A DNA stretch of 55,476 nt from GCA-2733415 sp049609325 (GCA_049609325.1 JBMYYK010000012.1:1-55476), one strand, 5' to 3'. Numbered from the stretch's first letter, positions 18,751 to 26,177 are shown. The notes: generated by a model not told the origin, from the letters alone. Numbers and translations: made by a program.

Positions 18751-19349
18751 GACTTAAAAAAGAATAGTGATACTAATACTAAAAATAATCCACACAGAAT
18801 TATATTAATGTTTGAATAACTACTAATGTTGTTTAATCCCTGCTCAGAAATAAACCTATTTGTTTTTAAGTTAAAACTTATGGCAGTTATATCTTGATCT
18901 AAAAATTTGATATATTCTTTGCCATTACTCATAATAATTAATTCATTTGATAAATGTCCGTTTCCGGGCACAAAGCAGGTATTCTTAACTGTTAATAATT
19001 CATTAGTGTTATCAGTTTGGTAAGAAAACTTTAAATTCACTTTATGTCCGTCAAAAATAGCACTTATAGGCTTTAGTAGTACGTTAGCATTATTAATGAT
19101 TAGGTTTTTTTGAACATATGCATATGTGGCATTTTTAAAAGCCTCATTATTTAAATTAACACCTCTTAACTCTGGGTTGTATTTTGTAATAACTTTTACA
19201 ATATTACTTGTTTGAAAAGTAATAAGAAGGTTCCACTTTTTCTCTATTTTATAAAAAGTGTATGTAGCGTGATTAGTTACATGTGCTCTCAAAACAGAAC
19301 AACTCAACAAACTAATCATAACCATTAGTATTTTATATTTTTGTTTCAT
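18747..19349 (-). CDS. Small exported protein with C-terminal membrane helix, function unknown
   Basis: 200 residues: signal peptide (~1-22, ending LRAH), a beta-rich middle (~25-170) and a single C-terminal membrane helix (INIILCGLFLVLVSLFFFKS). A region beginning HVTNHATYTFYKIEKKW is loosely reminiscent of periplasmic N-terminal domains of HupE/UreJ-type or DUF6702 proteins, but I cannot assign it. It begins 99 bp after the YHYH lipoprotein on the same strand and is likely co-transcribed with it. The tail overlaps the receptor stop codon on the other strand. Linked by position to the surface-signalling locus. Confidence 0.75.
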   Translation of the reverse strand: MKQKYKILMVMISLLSCSVLRAHVTNHATYTFYKIEKKWNLLITFQTSNIVKVITKYNPELRGVNLNNEAFKNATYAYVQKNLIINNANVLLKPISAIFDGHKVNLKFSYQTDNTNELLTVKNTCFVPGNGHLSNELIIMSNGKEYIKFLDQDITAISFNLKTNRFISEQGLNNISSYSNINIILCGLFLVLVSLFFFKS

Positions 19350-19448
19350 TTTTACTTTTTATATTAAAACACTGACTAAAATGAGCGAAAATTAGGCACA
19401 ACTTTTCTACTCACTTTACATCAATGTCTATATATGATATTTGAATTT

Positions 19449-20390
19449 CTATATGCCAACTATAAAATCATTTGAAGGAGTCCCTTTAAAACATCTTGGT
19501 ACAGAAGGGAAATCATCTGTTACATAATATATATATGTTCCATTTGGAAATTCTGGGGTTTTAGCAAATCTACCATTACATTGATCTAAATCGCCAGAAC
19601 CATCAATAAATTCGTAATCATTTACGTAAGTTCCATCATAACCACCATCTGGTGCACTAATACCGTCACCTGGCCTACAGCCAGATTTTACTTCATAACT
19701 CCCTTCTAAAGCAACAATCGCACTTGTCATATCATCAGGATTTGAATATCCGTATTTATAATAAATCGGAAAGCCATCTGCAGCATAACCTATTAATTGT
19801 GAATGTTGGTTGCCATTTTCACCAATTTGATCCATGTAGGGAGTTGGTACTCCGTGGTAATGGTAGCGATTTATGTCATGCGCATTATTACAATCAAAAA
19901 TTAAACTATGAGCTGAGCTTAATACTTCTAAATTCCATTCATAGTTTTGTGTTCCTGTAGCGGTATTTGTCCAACCCTCAGCAGCAACAGGGTCAAATGG
20001 TACTCCACTGGTCGCTATTCCGAATTTCCACCCTATAGAACCAGAAGTTCCTGTGAAATTGGTATTAGCTACTTGGGTTACTGTACTTGCTATAACGGGG
20101 TTTAAAGGGATTGAATAGGTTGTTTCATTAGCTTGAATATTCATTCCTAAAAAACTATGAGGGGGTACATGGTTAAATGTTATTTTTCTGGTATCTCCAA
20201 CTATAGTTTCACTATAGACACTAGGTGTTGTCGTGGTGTTATTACATGCTAAGCCACTTTCTATTGAGAATACATAACTATTTGTACAATTTGTTTCAAT
20301 AGTACTCGATATGCTTTCATCTGGGCTACAAGATGTTATAAATGCCATCGCACTAATGAGCGTAATAATATGTTTAAAGACTCCTTTCAT
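19449..20390 (-). CDS. YHYH-domain lipoprotein
   Basis: 313 residues. A lipoprotein signal with lipobox FITSC places the lipidated cysteine at residue 21 and the mature protein in the cell envelope. The second half carries the YHYH family signature: RYHYHGVPTPYM, then GYAADGFPIYYKYGY. The biochemical role of this family is not established to my knowledge; the clustered histidines suggest metal binding. It is preceded by an ECF-like promoter element 57 bp upstream and followed by the small membrane protein, so it is a likely member of the adjacent sigma regulon. Confidence 0.88.
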   Translation of the reverse strand: MKGVFKHIITLISAMAFITSCSPDESISSTIETNCTNSYVFSIESGLACNNTTTTPSVYSETIVGDTRKITFNHVPPHSFLGMNIQANETTYSIPLNPVIASTVTQVANTNFTGTSGSIGWKFGIATSGVPFDPVAAEGWTNTATGTQNYEWNLEVLSSAHSLIFDCNNAHDINRYHYHGVPTPYMDQIGENGNQHSQLIGYAADGFPIYYKYGYSNPDDMTSAIVALEGSYEVKSGCRPGDGISAPDGGYDGTYVNDYEFIDGSGDLDQCNGRFAKTPEFPNGTYIYYVTDDFPSVPRCFKGTPSNDFIVGI

Positions 20391-20447
20391 TATGATTGTG
20401 TTTTAAATTATGTTTATTTTACTAGACTTGATTATTTATGTATTAAA

Positions 20448-20473
20448 TACACTCTAGAGATGAGATACCCTAT
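20448..20473 (-). promoter_or_regulatory. Putative ECF-sigma promoter: ATAGGGT-N14-GTGTA
   Basis: Minus-strand ATAGGGT (20473-20467), 14 bases, GTGTA (20452-20448), then 57 bp to the YHYH lipoprotein start. The flanks differ from the other three copies, which makes recent duplication an unlikely explanation for the shared core. Confidence 0.65.
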
Positions 20474-20744
20474 AGCATATTGAAATATTCATAAAATAGT
20501 GTTCATAGCTGTGGGTAGTAAGTGATATTTCTACGTTATCAGGGTTATTAGATTGAAGAATTATCGCATTCTTGCGCGTTGTAGTTTGTGACGGCAGGAG
20601 TTAACAAGATGTCGCTTAATAGCAACTTATATCTTGATAGTAACACTTCTAAAAAAGATTAAAGATTACAGAGTTTCACCCCTAAATAGCGAAAAGAGAA
20701 GAGTTTGATGTTTTGGAATTCTCCAATGATTTTAATGCCTAAAT

Positions 20745-20767
20745 TGTTGACCGAATTGTGGTCAACA
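20745..20767. repeat. Inverted repeat TGTTGACC / GGTCAACA
   Basis: Eight-base arms (20745-20752 and 20760-20767) are separated by 7 bases, with no T-run beside them. It could be a protein-binding site or a remnant; no gene starts nearby. Confidence 0.4.
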
Positions 20768-20810
20768 GAATTGAAATTATATCAATTTTAATGATTCCCT
20801 AAAAACAGAG

Positions 20811-20843
20811 AAAGCTTGCAAAATCATAGATTTTACAAGCTTT
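20811..20843 (-). terminator. Terminator downstream of tRNA-Arg
   Basis: A 15-bp stem with one mismatch (arms 20811-20825 and 20829-20843, 3-nt loop) is followed on the minus strand by CTCTGTTTTT. It lies 25 bp beyond the 3' end of the tRNA. Confidence 0.75.
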
Positions 20844-20868
20844 TGATAAGAATTTTACTTCTTTAAAG

Positions 20869-20942
20869 TGACCTCGACAGGATTCAAACCTGTAACCTCT
20901 TGAGCCGTAATCAAGTGCGCTATTCAGTTGCGCCACGAGGCC
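20869..20942 (-). tRNA. tRNA-Arg (anticodon ACG)
   Basis: 74 nt. The acceptor stem GGCCTCG pairs with CGAGGTC (one G-U), the anticodon stem CTTGA/TCAAG encloses the loop TTACGGC giving anticodon ACG, and the T arm is ACAGG-TTTGAAT-CCTGT. The discriminator base is A and CCA is not encoded. ACG is normally edited to ICG and reads CGU, CGC and CGA. No integrase or repeated attachment half is seen nearby. Confidence 0.95.
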
Positions 20943-21000
20943 TTTTGCGAGGGCAAATATAACCTATATTCTTAATTCCGAAAACTTTTTTTTAAACTTT

Positions 21001-21234
21001 TTAAACTTTTTTTTCTAAGAAACTGTCTAATACTTCTTTAGCTTTAGATAGGTCTTCTTCAAAAATGAAAAGATCATTGCTGTCATCACCAGCAATGAAT
21101 CCTGCTAATCGACCAGATTCAGTATTGTTTTTAATAATACAGCTAATGTTTCTTTCGTTTAGCTCATATTTAAGGGCGTTTAAAATAATATTGGAGCCTT
21201 GGTGTAGTTTGATGTGTTTTGAGTGTAAATCCAT
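21001..21234 (-). CDS. DUF2007-family small protein
   Basis: 77 residues with no signal peptide or membrane helix. The pattern fits the DUF2007 'putative signal-transducing protein' family: ILNALKYELNERNISCIIKN near the N-terminus, then DLFIFEEDLSKAKEVLDSFL, a ferredoxin-like alpha/beta arrangement. The family name reflects weak similarity to signalling domains; no function is established. It lies between tRNA-Arg and a 50-residue conserved gene on the same strand, 60 bp downstream of the latter. Confidence 0.85.
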   Translation of the reverse strand: MDLHSKHIKLHQGSNIILNALKYELNERNISCIIKNNTESGRLAGFIAGDDSNDLFIFEEDLSKAKEVLDSFLEKKV

Positions 21235-21294
21235 AGTAAAAACTCTTTTACTAAAGATACAAAAAATTGAAAATAAAACCTACTGCGGTAGTTT

Positions 21295-21447
21295 TTAATC
21301 TAAAGCTCTTTTTGTGATGTAAATACGCCACCCTAATACTGCTAATTGGAGTTTATTAGCTTTACTTAAATCAAGTCTGCGTTTTGAAAAACTAGGGAGT
21401 ACAGCTTTGTTTATTTTAGCAAGTGTTTTGAACAAGTGTTTTTTCAC
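21295..21447 (-). CDS. Small basic conserved flavobacterial protein (~50 residues)
   Basis: I take GTG at 21447 as the start (KKHLFKTLAKINKAV follows) instead of the ATG at 21486, because that ATG lies inside the terminator hairpin of the upstream gene (21473-21501). The 50-residue product is rich in lysine and arginine, with SFSKRRLDLSKANKLQLAVLG and an end of YITKRALD. From memory, similar short proteins are widespread in Flavobacteriaceae and are sometimes labelled 'SsrA-binding protein', apparently wrongly. Function unknown. Confidence 0.65.
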   Translation of the reverse strand: MKKHLFKTLAKINKAVLPSFSKRRLDLSKANKLQLAVLGWRIYITKRALD

Positions 21448-21472
21448 AGCATATAAATTTGTGGCAAATGTA

Positions 21473-21501
21473 AAAAACTCGCTCAATATGAGCGAGTTTT
21501 T
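21473..21501 (-). terminator. Intrinsic terminator of the gene at 21523-22377
   Basis: A 13-bp perfect stem (AAAAACTCGCTCA paired with TGAGCGAGTTTTT, 3-nt loop) lies 22 bp beyond the stop codon, with a T-run on the minus strand. Confidence 0.9.
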
Positions 21502-21522
21502 AAATTAAATAATACGGAGATA

Positions 21523-22377
21523 TTATTTTTTTGTGGTTGCAATTATAGCACCGTCTTTGGCTTTTTTTCCGTAAATGCTCATTGCGGTGTCAGATTTTAG
21601 AAAATCAACAGTTTGTAGTTTATTGGTATTTGCTAAGGCATCTAATGTTTTAAAATCTGATTTTTTGCCATCAATCATAATTAATTTTTCTATGTTAGGA
21701 TCGTCAACAAAACGATATTTTTGAGACGATTTTTTGCTAATCCATACTCTTTTTTCTTCTTGTTCATGAGTGTCTTCAGATTGTGATTCATGCTCTTCAT
21801 CAAAATCGAAGTCAAAATTATTTAACTTTAAAATCATGCGTTTGCCGTCTTCATCATTCTCAAATATAAATGCATCTTTTACTTGCTCTTTAAGCTCATC
21901 AAAGTTGAATGTTTTTCCGTTAATAGTCATCACATGTTCCTCATCGTCAAAAGAAAAATCGAAGTGTTTTGATAGTGAATGCGTGCCATTAAAGCTAAAG
22001 TTTTTTGAGTTTGAAGATACAATATAAAGCGAGTCATTTTTTGCACCTAAAGTAATACTACTGATTGGAGCACTACTTGAAAGTGAGGTGTTTGATTCGT
22101 TACCTTTGTCATCTTGAAGCTTGATTTTTATAGCCGTAATTTCATTCTTCTCATTACGTTTAATACCAGAAAATTTCGCTTCAATATTATGTTGTTTTAA
22201 GGTTTTTATGATTGACTTAAATTCGCTGTCCTTCGTGTCTTTGTCAATTGTAATAGAAATTTCATTACTAATAGTACGTTGCGTATTAATAGGATTAATG
22301 TTTGCCATTACTGGTGTAATAGTAGCTGTGCATAAGGTTAGGGCTAATAGTCCGTTTTTTAAAATTGATGTGTTCAT
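21523..22377 (-). CDS. Exported protein with C-terminal TonB-plug-like motif, unknown function
   Basis: 284 residues. A probable signal peptide (~1-26, ending PVMAN) is followed by a region (~35-75) with ITIDKDTKDSEFKSIIKTL, which resembles the periplasmic segments found after BlaR/M56 membrane domains in Bacteroidota. An acidic, low-complexity middle (FDFDFDEEHESQSED) follows. The last ~55 residues, with IDGKKSDFKTLDAL and YGKKAKDGAIIATTKK, match the short 'plug' motif that ends many M56-associated proteins and TonB receptor plugs (YGxKAxxGxIxITTK). No protease or receptor lies beside it. The terminator at 21473-21501 ends it. Function not assignable. Confidence 0.75.
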   Translation of the reverse strand: MNTSILKNGLLALTLCTATITPVMANINPINTQRTISNEISITIDKDTKDSEFKSIIKTLKQHNIEAKFSGIKRNEKNEITAIKIKLQDDKGNESNTSLSSSAPISSITLGAKNDSLYIVSSNSKNFSFNGTHSLSKHFDFSFDDEEHVMTINGKTFNFDELKEQVKDAFIFENDEDGKRMILKLNNFDFDFDEEHESQSEDTHEQEEKRVWISKKSSQKYRFVDDPNIEKLIMIDGKKSDFKTLDALANTNKLQTVDFLKSDTAMSIYGKKAKDGAIIATTKK

Positions 22378-22580
22378 ATTTACTATTTAGTTAGTGAGAA
22401 TATTTCTCATAAGTTATTGATTGTTATAAAAATAAATTAAATACAACTACTCAAGTGTTAAAAAAATCTTGTTTAGCAAATTTTTAACATACTATATAGT
22501 TTGTTGAAATAAAATAGATAATAGGTTAATTAACTACATCAATTTGTAATTGTTGTAGTATCTTCGCTCAAAAAAAATCA

Positions 22581-23519
22581 ATGAATTTACTGTTAGTTAT
22601 TTCGGGATTAGTGTTGTTAATTTTTGGTGGAGACTGGCTGTTAAAAGCAGCTGTGGGGTTGTCATTAAAATTGGAAATTCCTAAAATTGTGATTGGGATG
22701 ACGGTAGTGTCATTCGCAACCTCTGCGCCTGAATTGATAGTAAGTGTAAAATCTGCCTTGGATGGTTTTCCGGATTTAGCCCTAGGTAATGTGATAGGAT
22801 CTAATATTGCTAATTTAGGCTTAGTACTTGGGATAACGATATGTTTAGGGTCCATGAACATACAAGAGAGTTTTTATAAGACCGATTGGCCCGTCATGAT
22901 GATTGCATCAGTATTATTATATGCTTTTATTGCTTATGATGAAGTTATTGTGTTTTATGAAGGCGCAATCTTGTTTTCATTTTTAATCGTGTTTTTAGTA
23001 TATCTATTAAAATTTCAAAAACAAGCCGTTGTAGACGAAATGCCAGAAGATGATGAGCTATTACCTTTACATAAAGTAGTACTATTTTTAGCAATTGGAG
23101 TCGTGGCTCTTTGGGGAGGTTCAGAATTGCTAATTAATGGCGCCGTTGGTATGGCACAACACTTCGGAATTAGTGAAAGAATAATAGGGGTGACAGTGGT
23201 GTCTATAGGAACAAGTATACCAGAATTAGCAGCTTCAATTATTGCAGTAATGAAGAAGGAAAAAGCCATTTCTTTAGGGAATTTACTAGGATCTAATGTA
23301 TTTAATATTCTAGCGGTATTAGGTATTACATCAATGATTACACCAGTATCTATTATGGATAAAGGCTTATTAACTAACGATTTGTTTTGGATGCTAGGAA
23401 TTTCATTTCTAGTATTACCCTTAGTGTTTCTTCCTAAAAAATTGCGTTTAGACTGGAAGGATGGTATAGTGCTATTAGGATTATACGTAACCTTTGTATA
23501 CATAACATTGTTCAACTAG
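22581..23519 (+). CDS. Calcium/sodium antiporter (CaCA family, YrbG-like)
   Basis: 312 residues, about ten membrane helices in two homologous halves. Each half carries the alpha-repeat that forms the ion pathway: GMTVVSFATSAPELIVS with GNVIGSNIANLG (~40-90) and GVTVVSIGTSIPELAAS with GNLLGSNVFNILAVLG (~205-260). The glutamates in both SAPEL/SIPEL motifs are the cation ligands. Family members exchange Ca2+ for Na+ or H+ across the inner membrane. It is monocistronic: a TATCTTCG sequence at 22559-22566, a variant -7 element, sits just upstream and a strong terminator follows. Confidence 0.95.
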   Translation: MNLLLVISGLVLLIFGGDWLLKAAVGLSLKLEIPKIVIGMTVVSFATSAPELIVSVKSALDGFPDLALGNVIGSNIANLGLVLGITICLGSMNIQESFYKTDWPVMMIASVLLYAFIAYDEVIVFYEGAILFSFLIVFLVYLLKFQKQAVVDEMPEDDELLPLHKVVLFLAIGVVALWGGSELLINGAVGMAQHFGISERIIGVTVVSIGTSIPELAASIIAVMKKEKAISLGNLLGSNVFNILAVLGITSMITPVSIMDKGLLTNDLFWMLGISFLVLPLVFLPKKLRLDWKDGIVLLGLYVTFVYITLFN

Positions 23520-23538
23520 TATATTCAAGTTTATATAT

Positions 23539-23569
23539 AAAAAAAGGCAGCTTTTAGCTGCCTTTTTTT
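23539..23569. terminator. Bidirectional terminator between the antiporter and glutamine synthetase
   Basis: The stem centred on AGGCAGCT-TTT-AGCTGCCT (extended by A/T pairs to 14 bp) is flanked by A and T runs, and lies between two convergent genes. Confidence 0.93.
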
Positions 23570-23587
23570 AATTATGTGTATTGTGAA

Positions 23588-24616
23588 TTACTTCGCCAAT
23601 TTATCACAAACTGGTTTTACAGTTTTTATAATACGCGATGCAATTTTATATGGGTCACCATTTGAAGCAGGTCTTCTGTCTTCTAAATATCCTTTCCAAC
23701 CATTATCAACGGTTAAAATAGGAATACGAATAGAAGCTCCTCTATCAGAAATACCGTAACTAAAATCGTTAATAGATGCTGTTTCGTGTAATCCTGTTAA
23801 ACGTTGGTCGTTATGTGCGCCATATAAATCAATATGTTCTTTTGCAACTGGTCTAAATGCTTCACAAACTTGCATGTAAATGTCTTTAGATCCGCAAGTT
23901 CTTAAAGTGGTGTTAGAGAAGTTAGCATGCATTCCAGATCCATTCCAGTCTCCTTTTACTGGTTTTGGGTGGTATTCAATATAATAGCCGTACTGTTCAG
24001 TTAAACGGTCTAATAAATATCTAGCAATCCATATTTCATCACCTGCTTTACGTGCTCCTTTTGCAAATAATTGGAATTCCCATTGTCCAGAAGCAACTTC
24101 TTGGTTGATTCCTTCAAAGTTTAATCCAGCTGCGATACATAGGTCAGCATGTTCTTCAACAAAATCTCTACCGTGAGTATTTTTTCCACCAACAGAACAG
24201 TAGTACATTCCTTGAGGTCCAGGATATCCACCAACAGGGAATCCTAATGGCAATTGAGTTTTGGTATCCATAATAAAATACTCTTGTTCAAAACCAAACC
24301 AGAAATCGTTGTCTTCATCATCAATTGTAGCTCTAGCATTTGATTCGTGAGGAGTACCGTCAGCATTCATAACTTCAGTCATTACTAAGTATCCGTTTAC
24401 ACGAGCTGGGTCGGGATAAATAGCTACTGGTACTAAAACACAATCTGAAGAATCTCCTGAAGCTTGTTTTGTTGAAGATCCATCAAAAGACCAGTTTTTC
24501 AGTTCTTCTAATGTTCCTTGAAAGTTTTCATGTTCTTCAACTTTCGTTTTACTTCTTAAATTTTGAGTTGGTTTGTAACCATCTAACCAAATGTACTCTA
24601 ATTTAATTTTAGCCAT
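23588..24616 (-). CDS. glnA: Glutamine synthetase, type II (eukaryote-like)
   Basis: 342 residues from ATG 24616 (MAKIKLEYIWLDGY). A longer frame to 24697 begins with TTG and would cross the promoter, so I reject it. Catalyses ATP-dependent condensation of glutamate and ammonia. Visible landmarks: DGSSTKQASGDSSDC (beta-grasp domain), FGFEQEYFI with metal-binding glutamates, NGSGMHANFS, GAHNDQRLTGLHET and ISDRGASIRIP (ATP and glutamate site), and EDRRPASNGDPYKI near the end. Length and motifs match the ~340-residue decameric GSII group, not the ~470-residue GSI or ~730-residue GSIII. Cytoplasmic; feeds nitrogen assimilation. Single gene with its own promoter and terminator. Confidence 0.95.
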   Translation of the reverse strand: MAKIKLEYIWLDGYKPTQNLRSKTKVEEHENFQGTLEELKNWSFDGSSTKQASGDSSDCVLVPVAIYPDPARVNGYLVMTEVMNADGTPHESNARATIDDEDNDFWFGFEQEYFIMDTKTQLPLGFPVGGYPGPQGMYYCSVGGKNTHGRDFVEEHADLCIAAGLNFEGINQEVASGQWEFQLFAKGARKAGDEIWIARYLLDRLTEQYGYYIEYHPKPVKGDWNGSGMHANFSNTTLRTCGSKDIYMQVCEAFRPVAKEHIDLYGAHNDQRLTGLHETASINDFSYGISDRGASIRIPILTVDNGWKGYLEDRRPASNGDPYKIASRIIKTVKPVCDKLAK

Positions 24617-24662
24617 AATTAATAAAAATAGTTGTGTGTTGTTATGTAATAAATTAAAGCAG

Positions 24663-24670
24663 CAAATATA
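24663..24670 (-). promoter_or_regulatory. -7 element of glutamine synthetase (TATATTTG)
   Basis: TATATTTG on the minus strand lies 46 bp upstream of the glutamine synthetase start. A TTG stands 24 bp further upstream, at the long end of the usual spacing. Confidence 0.5.
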
Positions 24671-24758
24671 GGTTTTTTTGCAATAGCTTGCTAACAATTT
24701 TTTACATGGGTTAATCTTTGTTTTTCTGAAGAAATTATAAGCGCTAGTTTTTTATACT

Positions 24759-24861
24759 CACTATAAAATACGAAAAAATAAATAAATATAAAGTTTTGAA
24801 TATTAGAGTGTTGTGGTTATCTTTGATACGAGCTATAAAACACACTTTATATTTTATAGTG
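24759..24861. repeat. Inverted repeat CACTATAAAATA ... TATTTTATAGTG bracketing the curli promoter
   Basis: Perfect 12-base arms at 24759-24770 and 24850-24861 lie either side of the TTTG-TATCTTTG promoter. A dimeric regulator bound at both arms could loop the promoter out. No regulator gene of this kind is present in the window. Confidence 0.55.
24795..24825 (+). promoter_or_regulatory. Curli operon promoter (TTTG-N19-TATCTTTG)
   Basis: TTTG at 24795-24798 and TATCTTTG at 24818-24825 match the Bacteroidota -33/-7 consensus with 19 bases between them. A transcript would have a leader of roughly 185 nt before the first curli gene. Confidence 0.7.
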
Positions 24862-24948
24862 AATTATGACTAAACCCTTTACTACACAATTTCATAATTA
24901 AACTTTCTCCCAAGAAAAAACTTATTGTTAGAATACCCCCAATTGGCT

Positions 24949-24985
24949 ATGAACAATGTTATTTCTTAATAATATGTTCATTTTT
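24949..24985 (+). terminator. Terminator-like hairpin in the curli leader (possible attenuator)
   Basis: ATGAACA pairs with TGTTCAT, then a one-base bulge and seven more pairs (one G-U) close a TCTT loop; TTTTT runs to 24985. It ends 34 bp before the curlin start codon, downstream of the promoter, so most transcripts could stop here unless it is prevented from forming. Confidence 0.5.
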
Positions 24986-25019
24986 AAGATGTATTTAATA
25001 ACCAATAAATATTTTAATT

Positions 25020-26165
25020 ATGAAAAAAGTAATTTTAACTTTAGTATTTGCAGTGTTTACTGCATTCGCGTTTGCCCAATCGTCTTCAGGTGATTGTGGT
25101 GATGATTATCGTTCGTGTTTTGAAATCGATAGACGTTCAGATAGTTGTACTCCTCACATTAGAATGTCTCCAATATTCTGTCCTACAGATTATTTAGCCG
25201 CAATGTTTCACGGAGCCAGTTATTCACAAATTAGTCAAGAAGGAACTAATAGTGTTGCAGATGTAACTCAAAAAGGATCAAGTTTATCTGTGATTTTCCA
25301 AGATGGTACGGCGTTTTTAACTTCTACTAAAAATTTAGCAAAAGTTGACCAAGATGGATATTTAAACTATTCATTTATTACGCAATATGGTAAAGGAAAT
25401 ACGGCTTTGGTAACACAAAGAGGCGAGTTTAATGAATCTGATGTGAACCAAGAAGGAAAGTATAATGATGCAGATATTTATCAGGTTGACACGCATAATA
25501 AATCAGATGTTGATCAATTAGGTGATGATAACTCTACAACTGTGACACAACAGGATTGCTTTAATAAAGCCAAGGTGTTTCAATGTGGTGATGATAATAA
25601 GGCAGATGTTGTACAAAGTGGTAACTATAATAAAGCTTGTGTGAAGCAAATAGGTGATTTAAACGGTTCAGAAGTAAGACAAGCTGGGGAAATAAACAGA
25701 GCAAAAACGACTCAAGGAGGTATAGCAAATGATGCGTATCAATCGCAATTAGGTGATAGAAACAGAGCTTATGTTGATCAATCTGGTAAATGGAATTCTG
25801 CAACTCAAATGCAAGATGGTTGGCGTAACTATGCTGAGGCAGATCAAGTAGGATTATTACATAAATCTACTCAAGTTCAAGATGGAGAAAATAATGAAGC
25901 GTTAGTGAAGCAAAGTGGATTATCTAATACTGCAGTACAAATTCAAAGCGGAGATGCTAATCAAGCAATTAGTCTTCAAAGTGGTATAGGAGGATCAACT
26001 AAATCTGATCAAACTGGCTATAGCAATGGGTCTTTCATTCAACAAGGAGGATTATTTAACCTTGCAGATGTGAAACAAGTTGATGGTCATCAAGCGAGTT
26101 TTATCACTCAGAATATAGGTTCATTAGGTGGTGGTAATGAAGCTTATGTAGTGCAAACAAAATAA
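25020..26165 (+). CDS. csgA: Major curlin-type amyloid subunit (CsgA-like)
   Basis: 381 residues. The signal peptide ends at FAFAQ (~20). A cysteine-bearing N-terminal segment (~21-65; GDCGDD, SDSCTP, PIFCP) precedes roughly two dozen ~11-residue half-repeats of the curlin type QxGxxNxAxVxQ, for example VTQRGEFNESDVNQ and VDQSGKWNSATQMQ. In curli these stack as strands of a beta-solenoid that polymerises outside the cell. At 381 residues it is far longer than E. coli CsgA (~150). Cysteines also occur inside repeats (QQDCFN, VFQCGD, KACVKQ), unlike E. coli CsgA. First gene of the curli operon; a strong hairpin follows before the second curlin gene. Confidence 0.92.
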   Translation: MKKVILTLVFAVFTAFAFAQSSSGDCGDDYRSCFEIDRRSDSCTPHIRMSPIFCPTDYLAAMFHGASYSQISQEGTNSVADVTQKGSSLSVIFQDGTAFLTSTKNLAKVDQDGYLNYSFITQYGKGNTALVTQRGEFNESDVNQEGKYNDADIYQVDTHNKSDVDQLGDDNSTTVTQQDCFNKAKVFQCGDDNKADVVQSGNYNKACVKQIGDLNGSEVRQAGEINRAKTTQGGIANDAYQSQLGDRNRAYVDQSGKWNSATQMQDGWRNYAEADQVGLLHKSTQVQDGENNEALVKQSGLSNTAVQIQSGDANQAISLQSGIGGSTKSDQTGYSNGSFIQQGGLFNLADVKQVDGHQASFITQNIGSLGGGNEAYVVQTK

Positions 26166-26177
26166 GTTTAATGTTTA

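Larger units (their letters stand above)
20391..20868. other. 478-bp gap between the YHYH gene and tRNA-Arg
   Basis: No gene is visible on either strand. It holds the ECF-like element of the YHYH gene (20448-20473), a compact inverted repeat (20745-20767) and the tRNA terminator (20811-20843). The stretch 20490-20740 shows nothing that I can interpret. Confidence 0.75.
24617..25019. other. Divergent regulatory region between glutamine synthetase and the curli operon
   Basis: 403 bp without a gene. It carries a promoter element for each direction, a 12-bp inverted repeat bracketing the curli promoter and a terminator-like hairpin in the curli leader. Each is listed separately. Confidence 0.85.

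Noticed and set aside
20869..20942. tRNA-Arg as an integration site of a mobile element
   Set aside because: No integrase, repeated 3' tRNA fragment or change in gene content is visible on either side.
24617..24697. Longer glutamine synthetase start at TTG 24697
   Set aside because: The extra 27 residues are unlike the family and would cover the TATATTTG promoter element; ATG 24616 matches known N-termini.
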